The notes beneath the pieces were generated by a model, which worked only from the letters and a program-made list of their open reading frames with translations, ran no database searches and was not told the DNA's origin. A DNA stretch of 23,295 nt, taken from a virus. Made by a program: the position numbers and the translations under genes. The stretch covers positions 1-23,295 of the IMG/VR virus record IMGVR_UViG_3300026253_000008. One strand, written 5' to 3'. Below are positions 7,244 to 17,405 of the stretch, in pieces; position 1 is the stretch's first letter, and every line of letters starts with the position of its first letter.

Positions 7244-10200
7244 ATGGCTGATTATTCATCTGAGATAACGATAAAGAAACAGGAAAAAAACACAATTCCT
7301 GGAAGCAGTAATTTTGATGTAGCAAAAAGAGAGACAAGCCAATTTTTACCTATAATTCATCAAACCGGTCCTAACATAAAAATATTAAATGCAACATTAG
7401 ATCAACTTATTCAGCCAGGTAATTTAGAACAAATAAATGCTTGGGTAGGTAAAAAAACAGGAATCATCAATAAGCCAAGCGATGATTTATATGCCTCATC
7501 CTCTACTTCATTGCGTGATACATACCAATTAGAACCAGGAATTTTATCAAAGAATTTAAATTCTGATAATATAGATGAAGCAGTAACATATGATGATATA
7601 CTTAATAAATTAAGTTATGCCGGAACTATTACGTCAAATGTTGATAAGTTATTTTCTGATGATACTTATATTTGGCATCCACCTATTGATCCTGATAAAT
7701 TAATAAATTATTCATCCTATTATTGGATAAAGGAGGCCCTAACAATATCCGTTACAGGAGTAACTGTAGGAGAGATTGAAGGTAACCAATACTATACCTA
7801 TACTGTTGGTGAAAAATCTATAAGCCTTGAAAACGGAATACAAGTTGTTATTAGTGGTGACACATACACAGTTGAGGGTGTAGGAAATAAAATATTCCTT
7901 ATAGACGAATCCGAAACTTCATTTAAAGTACCATATGGTTCTATAGATTTTTATGAATGGGATCAATCAGGTAGTTTTAATAATTTTTGGGATACTTTGC
8001 CTTGGGACTCTTCAATTGATGTGGCTAATGAAAAAGATTATATTATTATGCAACGAGGGGCAAGAGATAACAATGCATGGTCTAGAACAAATCGTTGGTA
8101 TCATATTGATACTATTCGTGCAACTAATATTTTTAATGGTCTAGCTCCTTTAACATATGGTAGTGGTACTATTGGTATTAAAGACCAGGCACTACGACCA
8201 ATTATAGAGTATAATCGAGATATTAAACTATATAATTTCGGAACACATGGGCGAAAACCAGTTGCCGCTATTGTAAATGGTGATTATAGTGACGACAACG
8301 TTAACCCTTCATATAATGCAATTTGGAATCATCCGTCAACCTTATTAGGAAAATCAGGACAAAATATTAAAGTAGGTGATCCTGGTACTCTGGGTGTATC
8401 AGATGTTCTTCATACATTATCTAATAATGATAGATTAGTTTTTATTAATCAAACCGCAGCCGCTGATTTAGCATATAATAATAAAGTTTATATAGTTGAT
8501 GACATTGATACTAGTCTTACTCTTACTTTAGAAACAGATGGAAGAGCAGGAAATGGCAGTCCTATTGATGGCGATGTAATGACTATTTCTGGTGACGGAG
8601 AATGGATAGGAATTGAGGTAACATATAGTGCAGTTAATGATACGTGGGCTAAATGCCAAACTAAAACAAGACGAAATTTGCATCCTTATTTTGATCTTTA
8701 TGATAGCACATTTAAATCTTTAACATCATTTAATAGTTCTACATTTTTAGGTAATAGTATCTTTGGATACATGGAAAATATTACTTCGGGGGCAATTGTA
8801 GATAAAGAATTATTATTTCCGCCTGTTTATGGAACAAGTGCAACTGATTTGTCTACTAATACAGATGTATTTTATCAAAATATACAAAATATACAATTTG
8901 ATTTTTCATTAAATAGAACTCGATATTCATATGTTGTTAATGAAACAATTTATTATAATGAAGGAGTATATTTTTTCCAAGTATATAATAGAATAACAGA
9001 CAAATATGAATATAAAAATGGATGGAATAAATCTAAATCACAAACACGATTGCCTGTAACAATAACTAAGGTAGTCGAAACAGCCGGTGACGATGTTGTA
9101 ATAGATTTAGGTACAACTGCATTTGAACCTCCACGAGATTATTTGGTTTACTATCAAGACGACGTAGGGTATGATAATGGTTGGCGGTTTAAGATTAAAG
9201 GTGTGTATGGTCAACAAACATTAAATGGAACTAGTCCTTCGATATTTCTAGCAAGAGGAAAAACTTATACATTTGAAAACAGAACTGCCACACATGGATT
9301 CGAAATAATAGATTCAATTAATGCACCTTATAGTACTGGTGTTTCAAATAATGATGCAACAAATAATACAATAACTTTTGTTGTTCCGTCAAACGCACCT
9401 GATAGTTTATTTTATTGGGTTACAGATGGTGCAAGTACTGGCCAAACAAATATGATAGGTACCATCCATATTATAGATGCTAAAAATGAACCAGGACAAC
9501 CTGAAGTTTATAAAAATGGAAATATTTTAACGAATGAAAGTGATTATTATATTAATGGACAAAAAATTGTGTTACCTTATTTTGGAAAACAAGATTATGA
9601 TGTAACATATAACTCAAGTGATGTAAAGGTGTTTACACCTACTACTCAAAGTACAGCATCAACAAAAATACCTATTGCAGTAAATGATGTAATTGATGTA
9701 AAATTTAAATCAGCGGCAACTAATGCAAATTTTTATTATGATGTGCCAGACCAAATAGAAAAAAATCCAAAAAATGAAAATATTGGGAAGGTACAATACA
9801 ATCAATTTTATAATCATTTTCTTGATATAATTGAAAAACAAGTAGGATTGGTCGGCTCAGCAACCAGCAGTAATACATATAGAAATACTGCAAAGGAAGC
9901 TAATATAGGCGGAGCAATTCTTCAACATGATTCATCTATGTTACGTTTGGGATTACATTTAAACAGTTATGATTATGATATTATAAATGTATTGCGATAT
10001 ATTTCAGACGAATATGAACTATTTAAAAAGAAATTTCTTGTTAGGGTAAAAGAACAAAATGATAAAGAACCAGTTGCACTATCTGTAGGAGATTTAGTAG
10101 ATAAAACGTTACAACTAATGACGTTAGGACGAGATGGAACATTTCCTTTTGCATATAGTGATATGATTTATTATAGTAATCTTGTAGAATTAACTTATAA

Positions 10201-13200
10201 AGGAGACGCCTCAACAACAGCATTTGCATTACCGAAAACACAAACAATTACAGATACAGCAAACAATCATATAATGGTATATGTATATGAATTAGGTGCA
10301 TGGGTTCTTAAAACAATAGTAGATGATTACACAATAGATGAAGATAAGGCAAATCTAACTTTTGGTACTGCACCTGTCGTACCCAGCGGGTCCGACCCTA
10401 TTAAGAATATTAAAATTAAAATGAGCACAGATAATGCTCAAAGTTTTTGTCCGCCTACCCTTGCAAAATTTAATATTATGCCTCTGCATAAGCCAGAAGA
10501 ATATGCAGATAATACAGGAACAAATACAGTTAATGTTATTCAAGGGCATGATGGTAGTTTATTTGTAAAATATTCACAAACATCGGTTGTTGCTGATATT
10601 AGAGACCAAGCATTACTAGAGTTAGAAAAAAGAATTTATAATGCAATACAACCGACTGTAACATCAGCAACAAAATATTATTTGCATGATAATATTCCTG
10701 GTAAGTATCGAGAAACAACACATACAATTGCAGAATATAATACATATATTGATGAAATTATTAATAAATGGAAAAATGATAATGATATAGACAGTTTTGA
10801 GAATACCCAATATAATGCAACCAACGAATGGACGTGGAATTATTCTACTGTTGGGGATAAGTTAGGTTATTGGCGAGCAATATACAAATATTATTTTGAT
10901 ACAGATAAACCACATACTCATCCATGGGAAATGTTAGGTCATACTGTTAAGCCAACATGGTGGGATACAAATTATGATTGGCGGTCAAGTGCAAATGGTG
11001 GTAATGATACAAAACGAACTAATTTAATAAATGCATTAACACGAGGAATAACAAGTAATCCTGGCGGACTTTTATATCAAGATCCAAGATACATACGGAC
11101 AGGAGCACCTATCGCAACATTGGTTACAGATGCTGGTGTTCTGCAAGATCCTGTTACTGCAACCATAGTAACTGCTCCAACTGCCACAAATGCAGCGAAA
11201 GAATTTCTTGTAACTGACCACAGTCCTTTAGAAACTATATGGTGGAGATCAAGTCAGCCATGTTTTGTTAACCAAGAATATCTGTTTAGTATGAATTCGG
11301 CTAAATGGTTTGAGAAACATTGGGATACTAGAGATAGAATAATTGCTGGACCTAGTATTATAAAAAATACTTTTATTGTTACTAAATCAGAATATGAATT
11401 AAACAATGTTACATATAATAGATTTGATATAGACGGAATATCACGAGATACGTTTAGATTGTATAAAGGATATACATATAGATTTGATGTTAGCGACACA
11501 AGTAATGATAGTCATGTGCTTGCATTTTCTAATAATTTTAACAATAGTTCGCCAAGTGCATATACAACTGGCATTACTTCAAGTGGAGCTGCTGGTACTG
11601 CAAATGCTTATATTCAAATAATAGTTGCAGATAATGCCCCGGATTTATTATATTATTATTGTACTCAACATGTTGATATGGGTGGTGTGATACGAGTTCA
11701 AACTATAAGAACTCCTGATCAAATTATATCTAAAGAAACCAAACATAGATCAACTACATATGATGCAAATTTATGGAGAAATGTTTCATCTGATTTATTT
11801 AAATTACATAGAGATGTTGACAAAAATAATAAGATGCTAACACGATTTGGATTACAACATCTTATTATAGAAAAACTTGTTAATCAAGGCTCACTTTCAT
11901 TATCTGATTACTATGATAAAGTCAAAGGACTAACAGTTCAGTTAACACATAAAATGGAAGGATATTCTGATAAAGACACTCTTCGTCTTATGATGGATAG
12001 TTTAGTTGCTAGTAAGTCTAATAATTTTGTGCCTGAAGAAGATTATGAATTATATCTTTACAAGAGCCCTCCTATTAAAAAGTATTTTTATAGTGGTGTA
12101 CGAATTGTAAAAAGTGCAGATGGTTATAAAGTATATGGTTATAATAATGTCGAACCTTATTTTAATATTTTGAAAACAAAACAAAATAGTAATAACATAA
12201 GAATAGAAGTAAGCAATTCTAATGTTATTGAATACCATGATCACGACGCAACTGCTACCCAAATAAAATACGGAACAGAATATACATCAATCCAAGATAT
12301 GTATGATTTTATGATATCATACGGAAAATATTTAGAATCAATCGGTTTTAAATTTAAACAATATGATAGTACAGCAAGAGTAATAAGAGATTGGAGATAT
12401 ACTGGAAAACAATTCTTATTTTGGGCTGAGAGCAAATGGAAAACAGATAACTGGGTTGCATTATCTCCATTGGGAGAATATGTATCCTATGAAATCACCG
12501 CACCTGGTTATATAAAAGACTTAGGCGTCTATATTAATAATAATTATAATGTATTTGATGCAAATGGAAACGAAATAACATCATCCGATATTATAGTAAC
12601 AAGGACAGATAACGGAATATCAGTCGAACCAAAAGATGTAACTAAATCAATATATGGTATTAGATTTTATATTTGTACATATGAGCATTTACTTACTATG
12701 AATAACACCACTGTTTTTAACGATTTGTTATATTCGCCTTTATTTGGTGAACGTAGATATAGAGTTAAATTAATTGGTAGAAAAACAACAAATTGGACAG
12801 GAGCACCAAGAGCAGATGGGTTTATTGTTAATGATACAAAGTTGTTATCAAACTTTACTAAATCAATAGATGATATTGATAGAGGATATTTTAACACAGA
12901 ACAGACCTTAGTTAATTCGCAATTTGTTGATTATGCTAGAAAAAATATTGGGTACGATAAGCAAACATTTTTAAGAAATATGCAATTAACTGGCGATGTT
13001 CAGTATGAATTTGTACATGGTTTGTCTAAACAATTAGGTACTCCAAATGCGTTAGATAGATTAATGCGGACAACTACATTAGCAGGTAGCAATGTATCCA
13101 TAGACACGAAAGAAAATTGGATGATTAGTGAAGGCGAATTTGGTGCCTCTGCTACACAAAAAACATATGAATTTCAATTAAAACAATCTGATGTAAGACA

Positions 13201-16200
13201 AAATCCGCAAATTATTAATTTTAAAGAAATATTTTTAGGGCAAGCCGAGGATTTAGACTATGACATATATCTTTCTCTATTACCAAGTGACGGTCGATGG
13301 TTAGAGAATCCAACTGATAATATTACGTTTGAACAAAGAGGAAAATACAGTCCTAATTTTACATATTCAACTTTTGCATCTATTGACAAATTTGAAAATG
13401 ATTTACCAAATGCTGGTTATGTTTTAACAACAGAACCAGATTATACAATTTTTAATGTATCAGATCTCGGAACAATATATAGTTCTTTAAAAGGCCTTGC
13501 ATTAATTAATGCCTGGGATAGTACAAAACCATATTATGCATATGACCAAGTACGTAGAGAAGGTAAACTATACAGGGTGCCAAGTACCGTAGCAAAAATA
13601 TCTGCTAAGCCTAATTATACTTGTAAATTTAATACATTTGGAACTACAAGTAATCAATCAGATAGAACAAAAATTGTTGTAAAATCTTTAGTGGATGCAA
13701 CCGAAGGAATAACTACTGCTCCGGTTACTGCAAATATAGCAACCCTTAGATTTACAGGAAAGAATAGTGCAGGAGTTGGTTATACCGGAAGACTAGCCGT
13801 ATCCACTGTTACAACAAGCGGAACATATGATCAAACAGCAACAATTGAATTAGCATCAGCTATACCAGCAGAATGGACACCAAATGCTGATCATGGTGTT
13901 ACTTTAGAAACATTTGATTCGACACGAGATAATTGGGAAACCATAAGTGCTGAATCAGGTTTGTGGATGGTTTGGACAGGTAATAATAATACAACAGCAT
14001 TTAGTGGTGGCCAATGGAATATATTTAGATTAATGGATACAAGTTTAGAAATAAAAGAAGTTTGTGCAGGGACAAAAACAGGCAATGAAGCAGAAATACG
14101 GACAAGTGTCGTCCACGGTTTAGTTGCAGGAGATTTTGTGTATATAGCAAACACAAGTTCAGATCCCCTTATAGATGGTATTCATAAAGTTTCTGGATTC
14201 CCAACAGGCAATTCGTCTGAATATGGAAACCTTTCTGCCTTAAAAAGTTTAGATCATTTTTATCTTGATGAATATATTAATACAGTAGGCGAAGACGGAA
14301 AAGTATTTGTGTTTAAACCTGTTAGGTTTAATACACAAAAAGATATGTATCTTACTCTTGTAAGTTCCACTTATCAATGGCAAAATGGATGGAAGGCATA
14401 TTGTGATGCAGAAAATTATATTGAAACATTTGTAGGTGGGTCTGGTACAACTGTATTTTCATATACTTCCGGAGTATCATATACAACTGTGCCCGAATTT
14501 AGTGATGTCACAATTTTATATGGTAACGCAGGCAGTTATAATTGGCTTCAAGTGACAGATGAAACTTCTGCATTAGGTGCTATTACGTTCGGCAAAACCG
14601 GAGTTACTTTTACCAATTCGCCGACAACAGGAACAACGGTTATTTTTATTCATAATTTAACTAAAGTCTCAACTGACAGTACATATGGTTATATTGTTCA
14701 TAAATTTAGTACGGCTACTTCACATTTTGATACAATCAGAAATCAGCAAACACAATCAGACCCAAATAATTTAAAATCTGCTCTATTATATGATACTGGC
14801 AATTTTTTAAGCGGGTTATCTATACGACAAAGTAGTACACTTGCACAATTTGAATATTATGATCCTTTCAAAGGACAAATACCTGCTGAGGCAGATAAAA
14901 ATATTGATATTAAAAATTCTTTAGATTTAGCAGTTTATTCTAATTCGACCGATATTAATAAGACAACGAGTACTGCAAGTAATTGGTCCGAAGATTATAT
15001 TGGCACAGTATGGTGGGACCTGTCTAAATGTAAATTTATAGATTATGAACAAATTGATGTTAATTACGCCGCTAAAAATTGGGGAGCAATGATTTCTGGA
15101 TCAAGTATTAATGTTCTTGAATGGACAAAAAGTACAAAAACGCCGGATGAATGGAGTAAATTAGTTGATGCTAAAACAGAAATAGACGGGATTAAATGTA
15201 CCGGAGAAGCATATTATACAGTTGATAGTGATGGTATTAATACTCATTATCATTGGACAGAAGATCAATTATATGATAAAATAAATCAAACATGGAAAAC
15301 ATATTACTATTTTTGGATTAAAAATAAAACAACAATACCAATTACGTCATTTGTAGCAGGATATGAAAAAAATATAGGAAGAACACTAACATGTGACCAA
15401 GTTGCATCTTATATAACAGATCCAACTGCAAATGGGGTTATATGGGTAGCGCCAATTATGTCTAATTATATGTTGTTCGCCAATGTTGATCAGTTAATAA
15501 ACGATACATCTACTGTTTTTCAATTAAATCTTAAAGCAACATCATACCCTTCAGCTGATGCTAATATACATAAAGAATGGCATTTTATACGAAAAGATGA
15601 TTCGGTAAACATTATACCTGATAATTTTCATGATAGATTAGCTGAAAGTTTATTAGGAAGAGACAACTATGGCGAAGAAATTGCATATAGTCAATGGAGC
15701 ATTGGATCAGATTATGTTACAGGAAATGTAGTTCATAAAACATTAGATGTTACCACTGCATGGGTTGCTACAACTGCATATTCAGTTGGAAATATAAGAC
15801 ATAGTGGTTCTAATAACTATTATTGCTTGGTTCCTCATACTTCAGGTGGTACTTTTTCGAAAGATTTTACAAATAGTAAGTGGCGTGTTTATAATGACAG
15901 ATATTACTATCAAGCAAAACAAACAATATCTGCAGGAGTGTGGGCAGGACAAGAAGGCTGGGCAGAATTATTTCAAGATTTAGATTTTAAAATAGTAAAC
16001 GACAAAAAACTTTATTTGTATAAACCAAATCAGGTTCCTGATTTAAATTTGCATCCCGCAAATAGGCGAGGCAATTTAATAAGACCTCAGAAACAATCAT
16101 GGATTAAAAATCAATTAGATGCCATCAGAATCTGTATTTCTAAAGCAAATGAAATATTAATAAAAATTAATGTAATTGATACAATACCTGGTTGGGATAA

Positions 16201-17365
16201 AAACATAGCCAAAGTTATAACTTTAGATCAAACAACTGATATATCCTATAACACGTCTGATTATTGGGTATATGCAGATTGGTTTGATCCTAATTATGAT
16301 TATAATAGTGATACAGTACCTGATATAACAGTTAATACTAGAAACGATTTATATGGCGTTGATTCTACATTGTATTCGTTAACAAAAGTAGATAATGATG
16401 ACGGATTGGGAAATTATGCGTATTATTTGTATAACGATAACATATGGAATAAGGTAGGTAAAGAAAATGGTACAATACAAATATTAGATCTTTTATGGAA
16501 CGGAGCAACAATAGAAGGATGGGACCAAACTGCTTGGGATTCGGGTACTTGGGATCCAAATACAAGAATAGAATTTGGTAATATATTAAAAGGTTTACGA
16601 GAAGATATATGGGTAGGACAATATCAAGATTATTATAACGAATGGTTTTTTACCATGCTTAATTATATTTTAAGTGAACAATTAAATGTTGATTGGTTAA
16701 CTAAATCTACATTTATTCAATTAAAAAAATACTCAAAAATAGATGACAGGCCAAAAACATACCAGCCCGATAATGTTAAAGATATTATAAGTTATTTGGA
16801 ATTTGTAAAACCATTTCATAGTAAAATAGATACGTTATATGATCATAGATCGCTAGAAGAAACAATGCGTTCTAATCCACTTGAGACTGTAGATGTGCAA
16901 GTACAAACAAATACAAGCGGAAGTACTGTTAATAATGATACACGAGCATTTAGAATGTTTATAGATAATAGTTATGTAAAAAAATATGAACGTATAAATG
17001 ATGCAAACGAAACTACTATAAATATGACCAACGGTATTACTGTGGTCGGAACCACATTAACTGTTGCTAATGGTTCACTATATCTAGTAGATGATGTTGT
17101 AGTTGTCGATCAAGAAAGAATGTTAATTACCTCAATTAGTACTAATGATTTAACAGTAACAAGAGGATATGATGGAACTAGTCAAACAGTACATGCTAAT
17201 TCAACTAAAATTAGACGTGCAGGTAATTTAGATGATTTTACAGAATTAGTTGTTCCGGATCCATTAACGTTACCAGCATTTAACGATAGTGGAGTAACAA
17301 TAGGAAATAGTACTAATACTAGAGCGGCATTTATTAATGCTGGCGGAAAAGGGACGATAGTATAA
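7244..17365 (+). CDS. Giant baseplate-associated structural protein in the gp7 position (3373 aa)
   Basis: One uninterrupted 10.1-kb gene directly follows gp6, where T4 has gp7 (wedge initiator, 1032 residues). I see no clear T4 gp7 similarity, so gp7 is a positional guess. Blocks match very large proteins of marine T4-like phages: YQLEPGI and WHPPIDPDKLINYSSYYW near the N-terminus, VEGVGNKIFLID, PYFDLYDSTFKS (about residue 481), DIRDQALLELEKRIYNAI, and DTDKPHTHPWEMLGH (P at 1223). A cupredoxin-like domain at about 665-744 lacks Cys. A second at about 1383-1489 keeps H1424, C1473, H1476 and M1479. Short carbohydrate-binding-like (CBM5/12-type) modules may lie at about 2091 and 2839-2887. LEFVKPFHSKID and a small beta domain with LTVTRGYDGTSQTVHANST (about 3263-3325) come near the end. 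No transmembrane segment or protease motif is evident. Confidence 0.82.
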   Translation: MADYSSEITIKKQEKNTIPGSSNFDVAKRETSQFLPIIHQTGPNIKILNATLDQLIQPGNLEQINAWVGKKTGIINKPSDDLYASSSTSLRDTYQLEPGILSKNLNSDNIDEAVTYDDILNKLSYAGTITSNVDKLFSDDTYIWHPPIDPDKLINYSSYYWIKEALTISVTGVTVGEIEGNQYYTYTVGEKSISLENGIQVVISGDTYTVEGVGNKIFLIDESETSFKVPYGSIDFYEWDQSGSFNNFWDTLPWDSSIDVANEKDYIIMQRGARDNNAWSRTNRWYHIDTIRATNIFNGLAPLTYGSGTIGIKDQALRPIIEYNRDIKLYNFGTHGRKPVAAIVNGDYSDDNVNPSYNAIWNHPSTLLGKSGQNIKVGDPGTLGVSDVLHTLSNNDRLVFINQTAAADLAYNNKVYIVDDIDTSLTLTLETDGRAGNGSPIDGDVMTISGDGEWIGIEVTYSAVNDTWAKCQTKTRRNLHPYFDLYDSTFKSLTSFNSSTFLGNSIFGYMENITSGAIVDKELLFPPVYGTSATDLSTNTDVFYQNIQNIQFDFSLNRTRYSYVVNETIYYNEGVYFFQVYNRITDKYEYKNGWNKSKSQTRLPVTITKVVETAGDDVVIDLGTTAFEPPRDYLVYYQDDVGYDNGWRFKIKGVYGQQTLNGTSPSIFLARGKTYTFENRTATHGFEIIDSINAPYSTGVSNNDATNNTITFVVPSNAPDSLFYWVTDGASTGQTNMIGTIHIIDAKNEPGQPEVYKNGNILTNESDYYINGQKIVLPYFGKQDYDVTYNSSDVKVFTPTTQSTASTKIPIAVNDVIDVKFKSAATNANFYYDVPDQIEKNPKNENIGKVQYNQFYNHFLDIIEKQVGLVGSATSSNTYRNTAKEANIGGAILQHDSSMLRLGLHLNSYDYDIINVLRYISDEYELFKKKFLVRVKEQNDKEPVALSVGDLVDKTLQLMTLGRDGTFPFAYSDMIYYSNLVELTYKGDASTTAFALPKTQTITDTANNHIMVYVYELGAWVLKTIVDDYTIDEDKANLTFGTAPVVPSGSDPIKNIKIKMSTDNAQSFCPPTLAKFNIMPLHKPEEYADNTGTNTVNVIQGHDGSLFVKYSQTSVVADIRDQALLELEKRIYNAIQPTVTSATKYYLHDNIPGKYRETTHTIAEYNTYIDEIINKWKNDNDIDSFENTQYNATNEWTWNYSTVGDKLGYWRAIYKYYFDTDKPHTHPWEMLGHTVKPTWWDTNYDWRSSANGGNDTKRTNLINALTRGITSNPGGLLYQDPRYIRTGAPIATLVTDAGVLQDPVTATIVTAPTATNAAKEFLVTDHSPLETIWWRSSQPCFVNQEYLFSMNSAKWFEKHWDTRDRIIAGPSIIKNTFIVTKSEYELNNVTYNRFDIDGISRDTFRLYKGYTYRFDVSDTSNDSHVLAFSNNFNNSSPSAYTTGITSSGAAGTANAYIQIIVADNAPDLLYYYCTQHVDMGGVIRVQTIRTPDQIISKETKHRSTTYDANLWRNVSSDLFKLHRDVDKNNKMLTRFGLQHLIIEKLVNQGSLSLSDYYDKVKGLTVQLTHKMEGYSDKDTLRLMMDSLVASKSNNFVPEEDYELYLYKSPPIKKYFYSGVRIVKSADGYKVYGYNNVEPYFNILKTKQNSNNIRIEVSNSNVIEYHDHDATATQIKYGTEYTSIQDMYDFMISYGKYLESIGFKFKQYDSTARVIRDWRYTGKQFLFWAESKWKTDNWVALSPLGEYVSYEITAPGYIKDLGVYINNNYNVFDANGNEITSSDIIVTRTDNGISVEPKDVTKSIYGIRFYICTYEHLLTMNNTTVFNDLLYSPLFGERRYRVKLIGRKTTNWTGAPRADGFIVNDTKLLSNFTKSIDDIDRGYFNTEQTLVNSQFVDYARKNIGYDKQTFLRNMQLTGDVQYEFVHGLSKQLGTPNALDRLMRTTTLAGSNVSIDTKENWMISEGEFGASATQKTYEFQLKQSDVRQNPQIINFKEIFLGQAEDLDYDIYLSLLPSDGRWLENPTDNITFEQRGKYSPNFTYSTFASIDKFENDLPNAGYVLTTEPDYTIFNVSDLGTIYSSLKGLALINAWDSTKPYYAYDQVRREGKLYRVPSTVAKISAKPNYTCKFNTFGTTSNQSDRTKIVVKSLVDATEGITTAPVTANIATLRFTGKNSAGVGYTGRLAVSTVTTSGTYDQTATIELASAIPAEWTPNADHGVTLETFDSTRDNWETISAESGLWMVWTGNNNTTAFSGGQWNIFRLMDTSLEIKEVCAGTKTGNEAEIRTSVVHGLVAGDFVYIANTSSDPLIDGIHKVSGFPTGNSSEYGNLSALKSLDHFYLDEYINTVGEDGKVFVFKPVRFNTQKDMYLTLVSSTYQWQNGWKAYCDAENYIETFVGGSGTTVFSYTSGVSYTTVPEFSDVTILYGNAGSYNWLQVTDETSALGAITFGKTGVTFTNSPTTGTTVIFIHNLTKVSTDSTYGYIVHKFSTATSHFDTIRNQQTQSDPNNLKSALLYDTGNFLSGLSIRQSSTLAQFEYYDPFKGQIPAEADKNIDIKNSLDLAVYSNSTDINKTTSTASNWSEDYIGTVWWDLSKCKFIDYEQIDVNYAAKNWGAMISGSSINVLEWTKSTKTPDEWSKLVDAKTEIDGIKCTGEAYYTVDSDGINTHYHWTEDQLYDKINQTWKTYYYFWIKNKTTIPITSFVAGYEKNIGRTLTCDQVASYITDPTANGVIWVAPIMSNYMLFANVDQLINDTSTVFQLNLKATSYPSADANIHKEWHFIRKDDSVNIIPDNFHDRLAESLLGRDNYGEEIAYSQWSIGSDYVTGNVVHKTLDVTTAWVATTAYSVGNIRHSGSNNYYCLVPHTSGGTFSKDFTNSKWRVYNDRYYYQAKQTISAGVWAGQEGWAELFQDLDFKIVNDKKLYLYKPNQVPDLNLHPANRRGNLIRPQKQSWIKNQLDAIRICISKANEILIKINVIDTIPGWDKNIAKVITLDQTTDISYNTSDYWVYADWFDPNYDYNSDTVPDITVNTRNDLYGVDSTLYSLTKVDNDDGLGNYAYYLYNDNIWNKVGKENGTIQILDLLWNGATIEGWDQTAWDSGTWDPNTRIEFGNILKGLREDIWVGQYQDYYNEWFFTMLNYILSEQLNVDWLTKSTFIQLKKYSKIDDRPKTYQPDNVKDIISYLEFVKPFHSKIDTLYDHRSLEETMRSNPLETVDVQVQTNTSGSTVNNDTRAFRMFIDNSYVKKYERINDANETTINMTNGITVVGTTLTVANGSLYLVDDVVVVDQERMLITSISTNDLTVTRGYDGTSQTVHANSTKIRRAGNLDDFTELVVPDPLTLPAFNDSGVTIGNSTNTRAAFINAGGKGTIV
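11400..11419 (+). repeat. 20-bp exact repeat, copy 2 (in the giant gene)
   Basis: Identical to 6460-6479 in gp6, in the same reading frame. It lies at the start of the second cupredoxin-like domain. Confidence 0.6.
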
Positions 17366-17374
17366 TTTAAGTCA

Positions 17375-17382
17375 AATAAATA
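17375..17382 (+). promoter_or_regulatory. Late promoter motif (AATAAATA) after the giant gene
   Basis: This lies in the 40-nt gap between the giant gene and the 215-residue gene. AATAAATA fits the cyanophage late consensus NATAAATA and sits 23 nt before the next ATG. A fresh late promoter after a 10-kb gene would keep the downstream genes supplied despite polarity. Confidence 0.55.
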
Positions 17383-17405
17383 TACTTAATAATACGGAAT
17401 GAATT

